DNA from: Cristatella mucedo
Taxonomy: Eukaryota > Bryozoa > Phylactolaemata > Cristatellidae
DNA length: 64,000 nt
NCBI GenBank assembly: GCA_009760855.2
Contig: WPIO01000075.1
Location: 1,265,001-1,329,000, forward strand
Reading direction: 5' to 3'
In this document: positions 49,892-60,544 of the stretch, one piece after another
How the letters are laid out: every line of letters begins with the position of its first letter
How positions within the stretch are numbered: position 1 is the stretch's first letter
The notes under the pieces: model-generated
Told to the model about the DNA's origin: nothing
Databases searched by the model: none
Seen by the model: only the letters and a program-made list of their open reading frames with translations
Translations under genes and position numbers: made by a program

Positions 49892-52800
49892 CTAGCACCA
49901 GTGGTACGGAAACGTGGTCAGGACGGCCTTGACAGGCAGCCGCGGCTCGGCGCCGGCCAGTGACACCCTGGTCGCAGAGCCGCCGCTGCTGCTGGAGCGT
50001 CGTCGAGTCGCACTGCTCGCAGCTGCCTCTGCCGATGCTGCCCCTATGCCGCTGCCACGCGAGGGCTGAACTCCGGCACGGCTTGAAGATGCTGGAGGCG
50101 TCACTTGCTCGCTGCTGCTCGTGCTCATCCGCGATTCCAGCTGCTTCAGAATGTTGTCAAACCTGAAGCGAGTCGATCATGGTACCATTTGGCGGCAGCC
50201 AGGCAAGCAGAGGCATTCGACTGCATGTGCGATCCCCTGAAGCATGGCCAGCGGAGCGCCTGCATGCTGGCTGCGCTCTTGGGTCGGTATCAGGTTCCGG
50301 ATGAGAAAGTGCACCACCCTAGTGGTGGCTGGGTTGTTGGGGCATCACTTCAGCCGACTGCTACCAGATGAGTCTGCCTCCGGCCAGTAGTGGCAGAGTA
50401 GCTTGATACCTACGCCATTCGTTACCCTCGGCTGGGCGCCAGTGTGCATTTTTGGCAGGGGATGTTGTGTTGCTGAGAAGTACTACAACAGCAGCATTGT
50501 CGTTCCTCCATTAATTTCGAACTGCTATGCACACGTGTCAGAGATTTATTGGTGGCAGCATTTTCTGTGCTCTTTTCTAGGGGATACATTTATTTGGCAC
50601 GAGGCAAAAATATCCAGTTCGCTTAGATTGCCTCACTTAAAGTCGTCATTCTTTCCGGTGGTGTCAAAACTGTATTCTTAGCAGAGAACTGCATGGTGAG
50701 TAGTATGACCATATCCACATGTAGCTGGCTAGTTTTACCACTGACGACTGTCAGTATTAGGGCCAGTTAAGCCAACACGGGCTCAGTATTTACTTTCTGA
50801 TTCAGCTAATGCCACTAAAAGCTTATGAACAAATCTTGCTTGGTCGTAATTTCTTTTGGTTGGGCATCGTTTCTTATAATCATCTCATAAGGAGGGGGGA
50901 CTCACTTATGATACATCAATAAACATCCCAGGTTAGTGCACAAAGATGGCCACCGGCCTCGCATTGCCACTTGTCCCGGCTGTTTGCCCACCAGGTACAC
51001 ACAAGATGCACAAATTCCACTCGCCGATCTTCTGTTATTATCAAATTCTTCGTATCTGACCCCATGCAGACCTCATTCAGCCTACAGTGTGTGCCCTCCT
51101 CCGCATCCAAAGCCACGTTAATCGCGAAACTTCAACACCATTGACATCGATGTTGTCCCTGCGAGCATAACTTCTTCGCCTCTGCGGCGGCTCAATCCCC
51201 CTTTCGACCTGTCATCATCGGTAGATTGCCACAACACGACACTAGCTGACTTGCTCGACCAGTTTGCAACCCTGACTAAGCCTGCTGTTTGCCCTTGCCC
51301 AGACGGCCTATGCTTTACTGCAGAAATTAAACTAACTAGGTCTACTAAGCACAACCTTGAAAGCGTATGCACAAGATCAGGACTGACTGTCCATCGACAG
51401 GCATATGAGGACTACTGAAAATTGTACCAATCGATCCTTGCACAGGCCAAGTCTTGCTTCTTTAAAAACACCGTTAAATCACAGGTGCACAGTCCAAAAA
51501 TGTACTGTTGTCTACGATCTTCCATCTCCTCGACGGCTCCCAGGCTAGCTCATTACCTAGTGATCACTGTGATGATCACTTGCTGATCGCTTCTCTAGCC
51601 TCTTTGTCATCAAGATAGACAAGACCAGGGAGTCTATCCCTGGGGTTGCAGCATTCCCCACTGGAATCATGTCCCTCAATTCTGTGCAGCACCTCAATGT
51701 CTTCATTCAAGGATGCCACCAATGACCTCGCTGTGAAGCTCATATTTCACTCAAAAGAGACAACTAGTCCTCTAGACCCCAGTCCCACTGTCCTGCTTCC
51801 AAGATGCATAGATCTGCTGCTGCCATGCATAACATCACAAGTACGTCAGCAGCCTCAGGTCGTGTCCCAGCAACTTTCCAAAAGGCTGTAGTCACGACTC
51901 AAGAAAGCAACATGAGACTAAGAGAACTTGAGCAACGTCTGCCAAGTCTTCCTTCTACCATTCCTATCAAAAGACACTGGAACGAGTCGTGGCAGCCCAG
52001 TCGAACTCATACATTGAAACTTCAAGCCTTGCTAGTAAGCACCAGTCTGGTTTTAGAGCTAAACCACTTCACAGAGTTAGCATTGCTTCAGGTGTATAAC
52101 GACCTGCTTCGGAATGCAGACTCAGATAGAGTCTCTCTTGCTTGGTTTGCTCGATCTTTCGGCAGCTTTTGATAGCAGCTATCGATCACCAAGTCCTTCT
52201 CGAGCACCTTTTGTCTTGCCTTGGCATCACTGGAACTACACTGCAATGGTCCAGGTCCTATCTCAGTGGGACACGTCTGAGTATTGATGTGAAAGGACAA
52301 AGATAATCCGAGGAACCACTGATGTATGAGGTATCTCTACTTTGCTTTGATTATTTCGAGCCCTCGAGCATGTCGAATTCCGTCATCTCCCTTGCTATAT
52401 GTATTAATGACATCCACATAAGGATGGCAGCAAACTTTCTTAAATTGAATAACAACAATACCAGCTTACTAGTTAAGGGCAAAACAAGTGTAATTCAGAA
52501 ATCGGAAAACCTAGCGCTCAAAGTTGGCTCTGCCAGCATATATCTCCTGTTGCATCTGTACGAAATCTAGATGTCATTTTCTAAAGTGACCTTTCATCAG
52601 AAGACGACATCAGCTCAATAGCCAAGTCTGGCCACGTTCAGCTACATATCGTGCTAAAATTCGGTCTAGCTTAGAAAGGGATACCACACCTGAATTGGTC
52701 CATGCATTTGTGACATCCCATCTCGACTTCTGAAACACACTGCTTGCTGGTCTACTGGCCTGTGCAAGCAGGCGCTTCCAGCTAGGGAAAAACTCGGCAG

Positions 52801-54056
52801 TTAGGCTTGTCTCTCGTGAGCATAGAAGCTGCCACAGTACACCGCTGCTAGCTCGCCTGCATTGGCACCCGGTCAAGCAGTGCATCGACTTCACGGTTCT
52901 GTCTCTCTCTCACTTTTAGGTCCTTTGATTCTCTTGCTTCAACCTACCTATCAGATCTAGTCCCTCACCATGCTAAGCATCGTGCCACCTGCCATTCTGA
53001 ATCGAATCATTTGGCTACACCTTTAATGAACCTCAAATGCTTAGGACCCGTGCGCCTTCTGTTCAGATGCTCCCCACGCCTCGAACTCAGTTCCGACAGA
53101 CGTCACGACATCCCCTGATTTGAACACATTTAAAAGGGAAGCTAAAAACGCATCCGTTTATCACAGCATTTGACGGGCCCATGCTATTCGTCCTTGGTGT
53201 GCTTATGCCTGCTGACACTGTGCATGCTGCCACTGACCATATTTGCATCCTAACCCTATGCATGTCACCTCTAACCATGTTATGCTTGTTGACATTGAGC
53301 ATGCTACCACTAACCATTCGATCATGCATCCTTTGCAGCAAATATTACGTGCCTATTTTGCCTATAAAAATTAAGTTGAATTATCATTATTATTATTATT
53401 ACGTTTCGATTCACTGGATTTCACTGGAACACGGGGAAAGCATGCAAATGACGGATTCGAATGCTTGATGCCCCATGCCTGATCGATGACCATGATGCCC
53501 CAGTGGCAAAACTGCTGAAATGATAATAATCATAACACATTTACATAAAACAATACCTTATGTTTATAATTTACATAATAAATATTTATAATACACAAAT
53601 GAAAAAATATGGGCTTAGAGGCACTGAGCTTCATCTTTCAAGAAGCTTGATGGGGAGGGAGGGGGAGGGAGTCCTCGGTCACTCACGGATGCGCGGCTGA
53701 CGAGCTGTCTCACCTATCCAAGCCGCCATAGTCGATCTGCCCCAGCTCCCACATGGCTCGATGCTCGTCCTGGCCGGCCAGACCCGTCGCTGTCATTCCT
53801 ACGTCAGGCTGCAGTCCTATGCTGACAAGCGACGGCACAGCTGCAGCTGCAACGCCTTCAACCTGCAAAAGTGCGCCCCAGGTCGGCTCAAGGCCGATGG
53901 CTGCCCAGCCTCTGCCAAGCTCTCCTTGGCTTGGCCGTGAGGCACATGGCTCACTCGTGGCAGAGGCAAGCTGCCCACACTTACAAGTATATTCCATCCT
54001 GTCACGGATAAGCTGAGCTTCGGCTGAGTGCAGCGACTCCTCAGAAAGCTCGCGCT

Positions 54057-54088
<32 letters not shown>

Positions 54089-56560
54089 GAGAGAGAGAGC
54101 GGCGGGCAAAGAGCTCTCCATGGCTGCCAGCCATTTCCTGCAGCGATCTGAAGTGGCTATCCCAGACAGCTAGCATTACCAAAGAGTGGGGCCTGGGAGG
54201 GGTGGGCCGAAAGTCGCCGAGCACGAGTGCCACGGTGTTGCTGTTTCGGGTCTAGCATTAGTTGCCAGCTAGCTTAAAATTGAAAAATGCAATCGCTCGT
54301 TCGGCCTTGACCTGGATCCAGTTTGCCGATTTGGCTGGCTACAGCCAACGTACTACCGACCAGCCATTCGGCTGGCTACAGCATCCCGGCGTTCGGGTTG
54401 TGCTAGCTCAGGGTTTTATGTCACGCCCCGGTGCCCTCACCCCACTGTGTCAGGTGTTTGTGCCGACAAGCTGAACCCTCGGGGAGAGAAGGAGGCGGCG
54501 AGGTCATCGCGCAGACCCGGGGCAGGATGGGGGGACCCGGTAGCTTGCCTGCCTACATGGCTTGTGTAAGCTTTGGCACTTTGCTAAGCCCGCAGTGCCA
54601 ACGAGACCCAGGAATGAAAATCGAACTGCGCGTGCGCCCTCACCGTCGTCTGAGGTCTCGAACCGCTTCCACGATCGGACACTGCCAGGTTCTCGTGCAG
54701 GGCCTGGAGGACGAAGTCGAAGCCGTCGCCTCCCACGTAGTCCATGTTGTACTCCTCCCACGCCGTCTGGCGCTCGTCCATGGTAAGTGGGCGCGGCGGC
54801 GGCTCGGCCGCTACGGCAGGGTCCAGAGCCACCGCTTTGTTTCCGGTGTCGCCGCCGACGCCGGCCCCTGGGATCAGCGCAGCGCAATCGTCGTCGCTGC
54901 CTCGGGCAGGCATATTCTGGGCGGCAGTGATGGGTTCGGTGGCGGCGGGATGGCGAACGTTGGTGGGGACGTCGGCCGCATGCTGCTGTTGTGCCGCATG
55001 TTGCTGCTGTGCCACGTCTGCCGAAGCAGGCTGCGCCGGTGTGACTGCAACTGGCACTTCTTCCTCTGATGGAGGAGGCTGCAGTTGAACCTGCGGTGCA
55101 GAGGGGAGGGGTCAGGCGAGTGAGCGTGACCCCGTGGGTGTGTGCAGCTAAGCTGCCGTGACAGGAACGCGACAGGAGCACAGCTTGCATCGATCGAATG
55201 TTCACAAGCTGCCGTCAGCGGGGTCAAAGGGTACAGGCAAAAGAAGAGCATTCTTTGATGTTGGCAGTTGGTCGGGCGGGGGGGGGGACCACAGCAGCAG
55301 TAGCAGCAGTCAGCCCTCCAAGCATGTCCCGCACACCCAATGCCAGCCAGCCAGCGAAAGCTCTTTGCATGGAGCTCGTTAGTAACAGTGGCTGTAGCGG
55401 GACATGGGAGACGCGACTCTTTTTTTCTGTTAAGATTCCCAGCGACACAGTCAGCAAAGCAAAGCAGCTAACAGATAGCACTGATTGACCAGCTCGTGGT
55501 CACTGCAGCTTGACAGGAAGGTAGCGATAGGTTTGAGGCCGTGATATCCCAGCAGGTCGTGGGCTCGAATTCTGCAGTTGGACGATTCTGTATTGCCAGT
55601 GGCAACTGGCAGAGATAGCCGCTAAGGCTCTCGTGCCGCTCTACAAATGAGGCTTTTAAATCAGCTAACATTTGTTTAGGGGCAGTCCGAGGGGGTAGAG
55701 GGAGGCGAGGCAGAGGGAGAGCTCTAAAGTAGGGGAGGAAGGGAGCGAGCGAGGAGAATGAAGGCGAAGGGAGAGAGAGAGGAGAGTGGGAGAGGGAGAG
55801 AAGATTCAGTGGCAGCTGCTGATGCAGATGGAGAGCCGGCCAGCAACGCAAGCACCGAGACCGAGGCAGAGACGGAAGCGAGTGACTCAAGTCTGCCACC
55901 TGCATCCGCCGCGATATAGCTAGTCCAGCGACGATAGCCCCAGGCTGCACTCGTTCGTTATAAAGCGTCGCACTTCCGTGTGCCCATCCCTTCCGAGTGC
56001 CATCACCAGATCAGATCCTCCACCGGCACCTCGGTTCATTACCTGCTCCAGTTCGCCAGCATTGCGCCGCACCCACAGCTCACGCTGACCGAGTTCCGTG
56101 GATCTTCCGGGCTGCTGCCTCGCATTGTGCAAAGGCAGCGCTTCCGGCGGCGGTTGCCATTCGCTCGGCGACTGTCGATCTGCGTGTCGCCGCTCATCAA
56201 GCGGCTCGTGGTGCAAGGGCAGCCGAAAGCGAAGAGCAGCAGAAGCCTCTGCTCCCGCTGCTGACGACGGCTCGTCGGCCTCGCGGCGGCGGCTCGTGGG
56301 CAACAGCTGCGGCTGTTGTTGCTCCAGCTGCTCGGCGAGAGCGGCGTGGCAGGCGTAGCAGGCGCGGCTGCCTCGGAGGAGCAAGGACGGGTCGCTTCCG
56401 CAGCCGCCGCTCATGCCGCTGCCGCCGCCGTGGCTGCCAGGCGCGTGGCTCCAGGATGGCGTCGCCTGGTGAGCCGCCGCCGCCGGCAGCGGCGCGCCGG
56501 GCGACGAGAGCGCTTGCTGGCCGGCGCCCCAGATATCACGGTCCGGCAGCAGAAGAGAGC

Positions 56561-56600
<40 letters not shown>

Positions 56601-56946
56601 GGCAGAGCTGCTCTCATCGATCTGCCGACGGCCGAGCTTCGCTCGCTGCTGCTCAAACGCGACAGACTCGCGCCGCACACGGCTCGGTCGCAGCTGCCGC
56701 TGCTGCTGCCGCCGCCGCCGCCGCTGCTGCCGCCCCTGACTTGCCTCTGCGCAGCGCTTGAAGAGGGGCAGCACGTACTCTGTCAGCACGTCCCACCACC
56801 GCTGCATGTAGTCGGGTGCGTCGCTGCCGCTCGCCTCCTTAGCGCCGCCGCCGAATGGGCGGCCAGCGCCAGCAGCAGCAGCCAGGCGACTGTGCCAGGG
56901 CTTGGCGTAGCCGGCGAAATGACAGATCTTCACGCTAGGTGCAAAC
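49892..56946 (-). CDS. GYG: Glycogenin, 3' part only (last four exons), with Gln-rich linker and doubled glycogen-synthase-binding motif
   Basis: Glycogenin is the self-glucosylating GT8 protein that primes glycogen synthesis and recruits glycogen synthase through its C-terminus. Exons (- strand): 56946 to about 56043, 55090-54644, 53862-53714, 50162-49892; phases are consistent (2; 0; 0; 2). The first visible exon starts with FAPSVKICHFAGYAKPW, the conserved end of the GT8 domain (FGxSxKVVHFLGxxKPW in vertebrates), then RWWDVLTEYVLPLF, matching LWWNIFTTNVLPLL. A low-complexity linker follows with 12 consecutive Gln. Two C-terminal motifs follow: WEEYNMDYVGGDGFD (54760 onward) and WELGQIDYGGLDRFDNI (from 53751, split by the last intron). 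The last exon ends in a Ser/Arg-rich tail. The 3' end of the first visible exon (donor GTAATG after 56043) is the least certain boundary; a second in-frame donor lies about 36 nt downstream. Catalytic exons (DxD region) are not found up to 64000, so the gene is partial here. Confidence 0.9.
51000..53402 (+). mobile_element. LINE-A, longest copy (endonuclease end to tail), in the last glycogenin intron
   Basis: Ordered remnants: FNTIDIDVVPASITSSPLRR (post-endonuclease), linker, AASGRVPATFQKAVVTT (RT start), ALLQVYNDLLRNADS, a LDLSAAFD-like block at 52147, ICINDIHIRMAANFLKLNN, then the CTD, 3' UTR and (ATT)n at 53385-53402. Frameshifts and stops are frequent. Antisense to glycogenin. Confidence 0.85.
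54055..54100. repeat. (CA)n plus (GA)n
   Basis: About 28 bp CA followed by a short GA run, in a glycogenin intron. Confidence 0.93.
55515..55680 (+). mobile_element. SINE-1 copy in a glycogenin intron
   Basis: B-box-like GTCGTGGGCTCGAATTC, body with GATAGCCGCTAAGGCTC, and end GGCTTTTAAATCAGCTAAC. Antisense to the gene. Confidence 0.82.
56562..56597 (-). repeat. (CAG)12 encoding 12 Gln inside the glycogenin linker
   Basis: Twelve uninterrupted CTG units on + read as CAG on the coding strand, in frame with the glycogenin exon. Pure, single-codon polyglutamine in the spacer between the GT8 domain and the synthase-binding motifs. Confidence 0.9.
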
Positions 56947-56999
56947 CTTCGAACGAAAACGACGAGGGTCGGGGGCCTGAATGACCTACCGGGGCATTT

Positions 57000-58317
57000 C
57001 TTTCTCTCTCGGACAGTGGCGATGCCAACGTGCCAACCGGGCGAGGCCGTTTTGTCTGCCAATGAAAGCCTGGCCTGAGCGACATGGGAGGAGGGTAAAA
57101 CCGGAGGCAGTGGGCAGCGGCAGCAGCAGCTTGGCTGGCTTGCTGCTTGCATGCAACTGCAGCAAGCCCGCGAGCCCGCACACGGGAGTCTGTGAATGAT
57201 GCATCAGCGTGTGCATCATCCGAGTCAAGGGAAAGGGAAAAGTCTCTTGCTGCTTTTCAGCTCCAGCCAAGACTTTCAAAGCCGAGTGCAGCAGCCACAG
57301 CATGCAGCCAAACATGAGAGCTCCGAAGTGACTTCCGGTGATGGCTTGCTGCCGAACCCTGTGCTAGGGGGCCACATTGACCCTACCCCGTCCTTGGAAG
57401 ACCACGAAAGAAGGGTGGTGCACCCCCTCCTGCACGTCTGTGATCGGCAGCACTGGGCAACACCAGTGTTCGACCCTGCGACCTCTGACCCTGCGACCTC
57501 GGTCCCTGCAAGACCTAATCCTCGGGCATGCCTTTCTATGCAGCAGGAACAGCCGATCCGATAAGTGGCAGCCACTTTTTCAGCAAACGTTTTTCAATTG
57601 TTGTGCTTGTTTTTGCAGGGCCCACGGGTCGAAAGTCAGATATGCATACACTCTGCAGAGCGCTTAGCACGATACCAACCAAGTCCGCAGTCACGGTATT
57701 TATGTAACAATAGCAGCAACTTATTTTTCTGAACATGGATCTTAAACAATCACCTCTCTAGTAAAGCGAATGTTGATAAGATTTTCCTATGCAAAAGGTG
57801 GGCATCGTTCATGTTAGTGAAGCACCACGTCAGCCCAAAGGTCCATCTGCAACCCATTGATTTTCTGAGCACAGTACACACTATCCAGTACACACAAGCT
57901 GGGCAGCAGTCCAGCTGCTGTGAAGGAACAGACATAGCAGCATGGCCACTGTACCATGCAGAGTCACAATGCCAGTCGACTGTGAGCACGGCCATGCAAC
58001 AGAACGACCAGCACCAAGCATCCATCCATCTATCTCCAAGCATCCAGCATCACCAAGCCCACACCCAGGCGTCCAGAGGGGGACAGGGGCCAGAGGACGT
58101 CAGCCGATTAGATATGCGACCCAGTCTCTCGCTTTTTCCTTAGATGGCATACAAGATGGGCATAATAGCCAAATTACCAGAAACAATTCTGTAAACCCTG
58201 GCAAGAAACACTCGAATATGCTTACAAATTTTCAGAACAACCCGACACCGAAACCTCCAAATTGAAGCGCCAGCCGAAACTACAGGCAGAGCCAAGACTC
58301 GCAGGTCACCGCAGGAT
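57000..58317. other. No gene recognised; expected place of upstream glycogenin exons is empty
   Basis: I looked on the - strand for the GT8 blocks (DxD metal site, NSGVFVY, GDQGxLN) and found none up to 64000. Confidence 0.4.
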
Positions 58318-58415
58318 ATGGACGAGGAGACCTCAATCCTCGAAGCACGTTGCTCACCGTCTCAAAGCCGGCTGATACGAATAGAAAGACTGGGGTATCA
58401 CGTTGTAGACAAACG
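58318..58415 (+). CDS. Probable first coding exon of an unidentified gene
   Basis: ATG at 58318 opens 32 codons plus two bases, ending in a consensus donor (CG|GTAAGT at 58416). The peptide begins MDEETSILEARC and ends RIERLGYHVVDK: balanced composition, charged and helical, unlike the low-complexity or LINE peptides around it. The preceding AG (58313-58314) lacks a pyrimidine tract, so this is more likely a first exon with 5' leader than an internal exon. I do not recognise the family and could not join it to a downstream exon with confidence. It runs away from (divergent to) the glycogenin exons. Confidence 0.4.
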
Positions 58416-58904
58416 GTAAGTGTCGAGCTATTCTGCTCCACGGCCATTCGCTGAAGTAAGCATTCAGTAATCCTTGCTCTCCGCCTAGAACAGCGGCGGC
58501 AACGCGTAAGATTTCAACGAACAGCCACGACAGGCATTAGCCTCATCAATCGGCATCACTCACCCCCCCCCCGGCAGCATTGATACTGCATGCCAGTTTG
58601 TAAGCTGACGTATGCAACTGCAATTCCGGATGCGCCTCCGCGTGCTAAAGAGCAGCAGCAGCAGCAGCACAGCAGAGTCGCCGCAGCGTCTGAGATCCAC
58701 AGAGTCGAATGGCTGTTCACTTTACTCTCCACTTGTCTCTCAGTGTGCGAGGAGATCAGTCTGTCAGTGTGCAGACGAGTCATTGATAATAATCAGTTAC
58801 TACGACGGCATGTACTGGAAGTAAACTCAACGGCAGAGAAAGTGCTACGGCAGCAATGGAGATCTCAAAAGCTGGCATGGTGTAGGGAATAGGGGCGTGG
58901 CCAA

Positions 58905-59115
58905 AGCTCGGGAAGAGTGGACGTCGTCATCAAGAAGAAGATCGACTCGATCGTCAGTGGCAGCACCAATCTCCTGCCGGCTCATGCTTTGCACAGGAAC
59001 GTGCGCCGTTTCGCCGAACCAATTGATCTTTGGTGGCTCGATCTCGGGCACTCGTCGAAGCAGCTGGCTGACTATCGTCGTGAGGTCTGTTCGGAAGGGA
59101 TTTCTCTTCGATAAT
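58905..59115 (+). other. Unassigned open segment, coding strand unclear
   Basis: The + frame includes IKKKIDSIVSGSTNLLPAHA and RRFAEPIDLWWLDLGHSSKQ; the opposite strand is also open, with EIEPPKINWFGETAHVPV. Either could be an exon or an old element. No family is recognised in either frame. Confidence 0.2.
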
Positions 59116-59418
59116 TTTCTATCCGGACCCTACTGAATGCTAGGAGAAGAATTGGAAGCACCTGGACGATCTTACTTTTGGCCAATAGCGACCATAACCT
59201 TGGCAGCCCTACCCTTGCCACACACAAACACAGGCTCAGGCAGTAGTGAAGCTGTAGAGGCCACCACCAACAGGCGAAACGACTAAAATCCTACTTTATA
59301 CACGAGCATGCAATACAGACAATGAGTAGCTGGAGTGAACTCGAATTTAAATAGTCGAAAGAAACGGCAAAACAACATTGTGGGAGTAGTTCCCGTTTTA
59401 ATACCGTAGGAAAAATTT

Positions 59419-59488
59419 GCCAGGTGCAACAGGTGCCCCTCGGGTGCCAGGTGCAAGGCACCTGGTCAACTTAGGCCTCTCACCTGCA
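59419..59488. promoter_or_regulatory. Cluster of five CAGGTG/CACCTG E-boxes
   Basis: CAGGTG at 59421, 59430 and 59448; CACCTG at 59459 and 59481. The local sequence is partly repetitive (GGTGCCAGGTGCAAGGCACC). It could bind bHLH or Snail/ZEB-type factors, or be a decayed tandem repeat. Confidence 0.4.
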
Positions 59489-59644
59489 CCCCACTAATGC
59501 CTAATCTGACTATCAGACAGCTCAGCCAACACTTTCAGCAAGTTCTGGTTGTCCTTGGCAACTAGAGCATTCCAATGCGCCTTCGACACAGTTTTACCGG
59601 ACGTCAGTGGCTTCTGCACAGCTGACAACATCTGTCGCTTCTCT

Positions 59645-59700
59645 CTTTGTCTGTCTGTCTGTCTGTCTGGCAGTCTCTCTCTCTCTCTCTCTCTCTCTGT
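59645..59700. repeat. (CTGT)n then (CT)n
   Basis: Five CTGT units followed by about 28 bp of CT. Confidence 0.92.
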
Positions 59701-59829
59701 GTGCACCATTTCTTACCTCCGGAATCAAAGGTTGTCTCTGAATCCTGAAACGCGATCACACTGAGTTATTCTTTTCGCAAAAATATCGTCTTTGTCGCTT
59801 CTTCTTTATCCTCCGTCTCATCTACATCT

Positions 59830-60440
59830 CATCCTTGGTGGAATGCTGCAGCACGATGCTTTTGACTACTTCTCTGGACGACATTGCTCGTCTGACTAAG
59901 CACAATATAGTTCAGCTAGCAAGGAATACTAAACGCAAGCTTGAAAGAAACATTAAAAAATCAGGATGACCGTCGATCAACTGGCCAATAAGAATTTTTG
60001 TAGTTCGCACCAACCTATCGTGGCCAAGGCAGTCTAGCTACCAAAAGAGCACAGTGAAAGTGGATACGTATAATCCAAAAATGCCGATGTCGACGATCAA
60101 CCACATCCTTAACTTCACCTAATCAGCACCAAACCTGGCGAACCTTAAAGTGATCCAGCCGATCGCATTTCAAGCTTTACTGTCAGCAAAATTGACGAAA
60201 GCATAGAGTAGGTCCATTTGATTTGTCCTTTGTGTGCTTATATGCCTGCTGATACTGTGTATGCTGCCACTAACCATAGTTGCATGCTGAACCTAATGTC
60301 ACCTCTAATCATGTAATGCTTCTTGACATTGAGCATTCTACCACTAACCTTTCGATCATGCTTCTTTTGCAGCAAATATAAAGCACCGAGAAACAGATTG
60401 AGTCCACTGAGGGTGCTCTGCAAACGTATAATTATTTTTT
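59830..60440 (+). mobile_element. LINE-A with internal deletion (linker joined to 3' UTR)
   Basis: 59880-60110 matches the linker of the 51 kb copy (TKHN...KLERNIKKSG, YNPKMP). From about 60190 it is 3' UTR and hairpin tail. The whole RT is missing. Confidence 0.75.
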
Positions 60441-60544
60441 TTAAAGCTCTCTCTCTCCCCCTTTCTCTCTCACTCTCTCTCGCTCAATTTCTATCTCTTT
60501 GTGTGTCCTTCACATTCAAGCCTGTCTGCTGCCGTGATCTCTCA

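Noticed and set aside
55997-56984. Long Ala/Arg-rich ORFs on the + strand (254 and 222 residues)
   Set aside because: Antisense shadows of the glycogenin linker exon; polyLeu/polyAla come from the CAG repeat read on the wrong strand.
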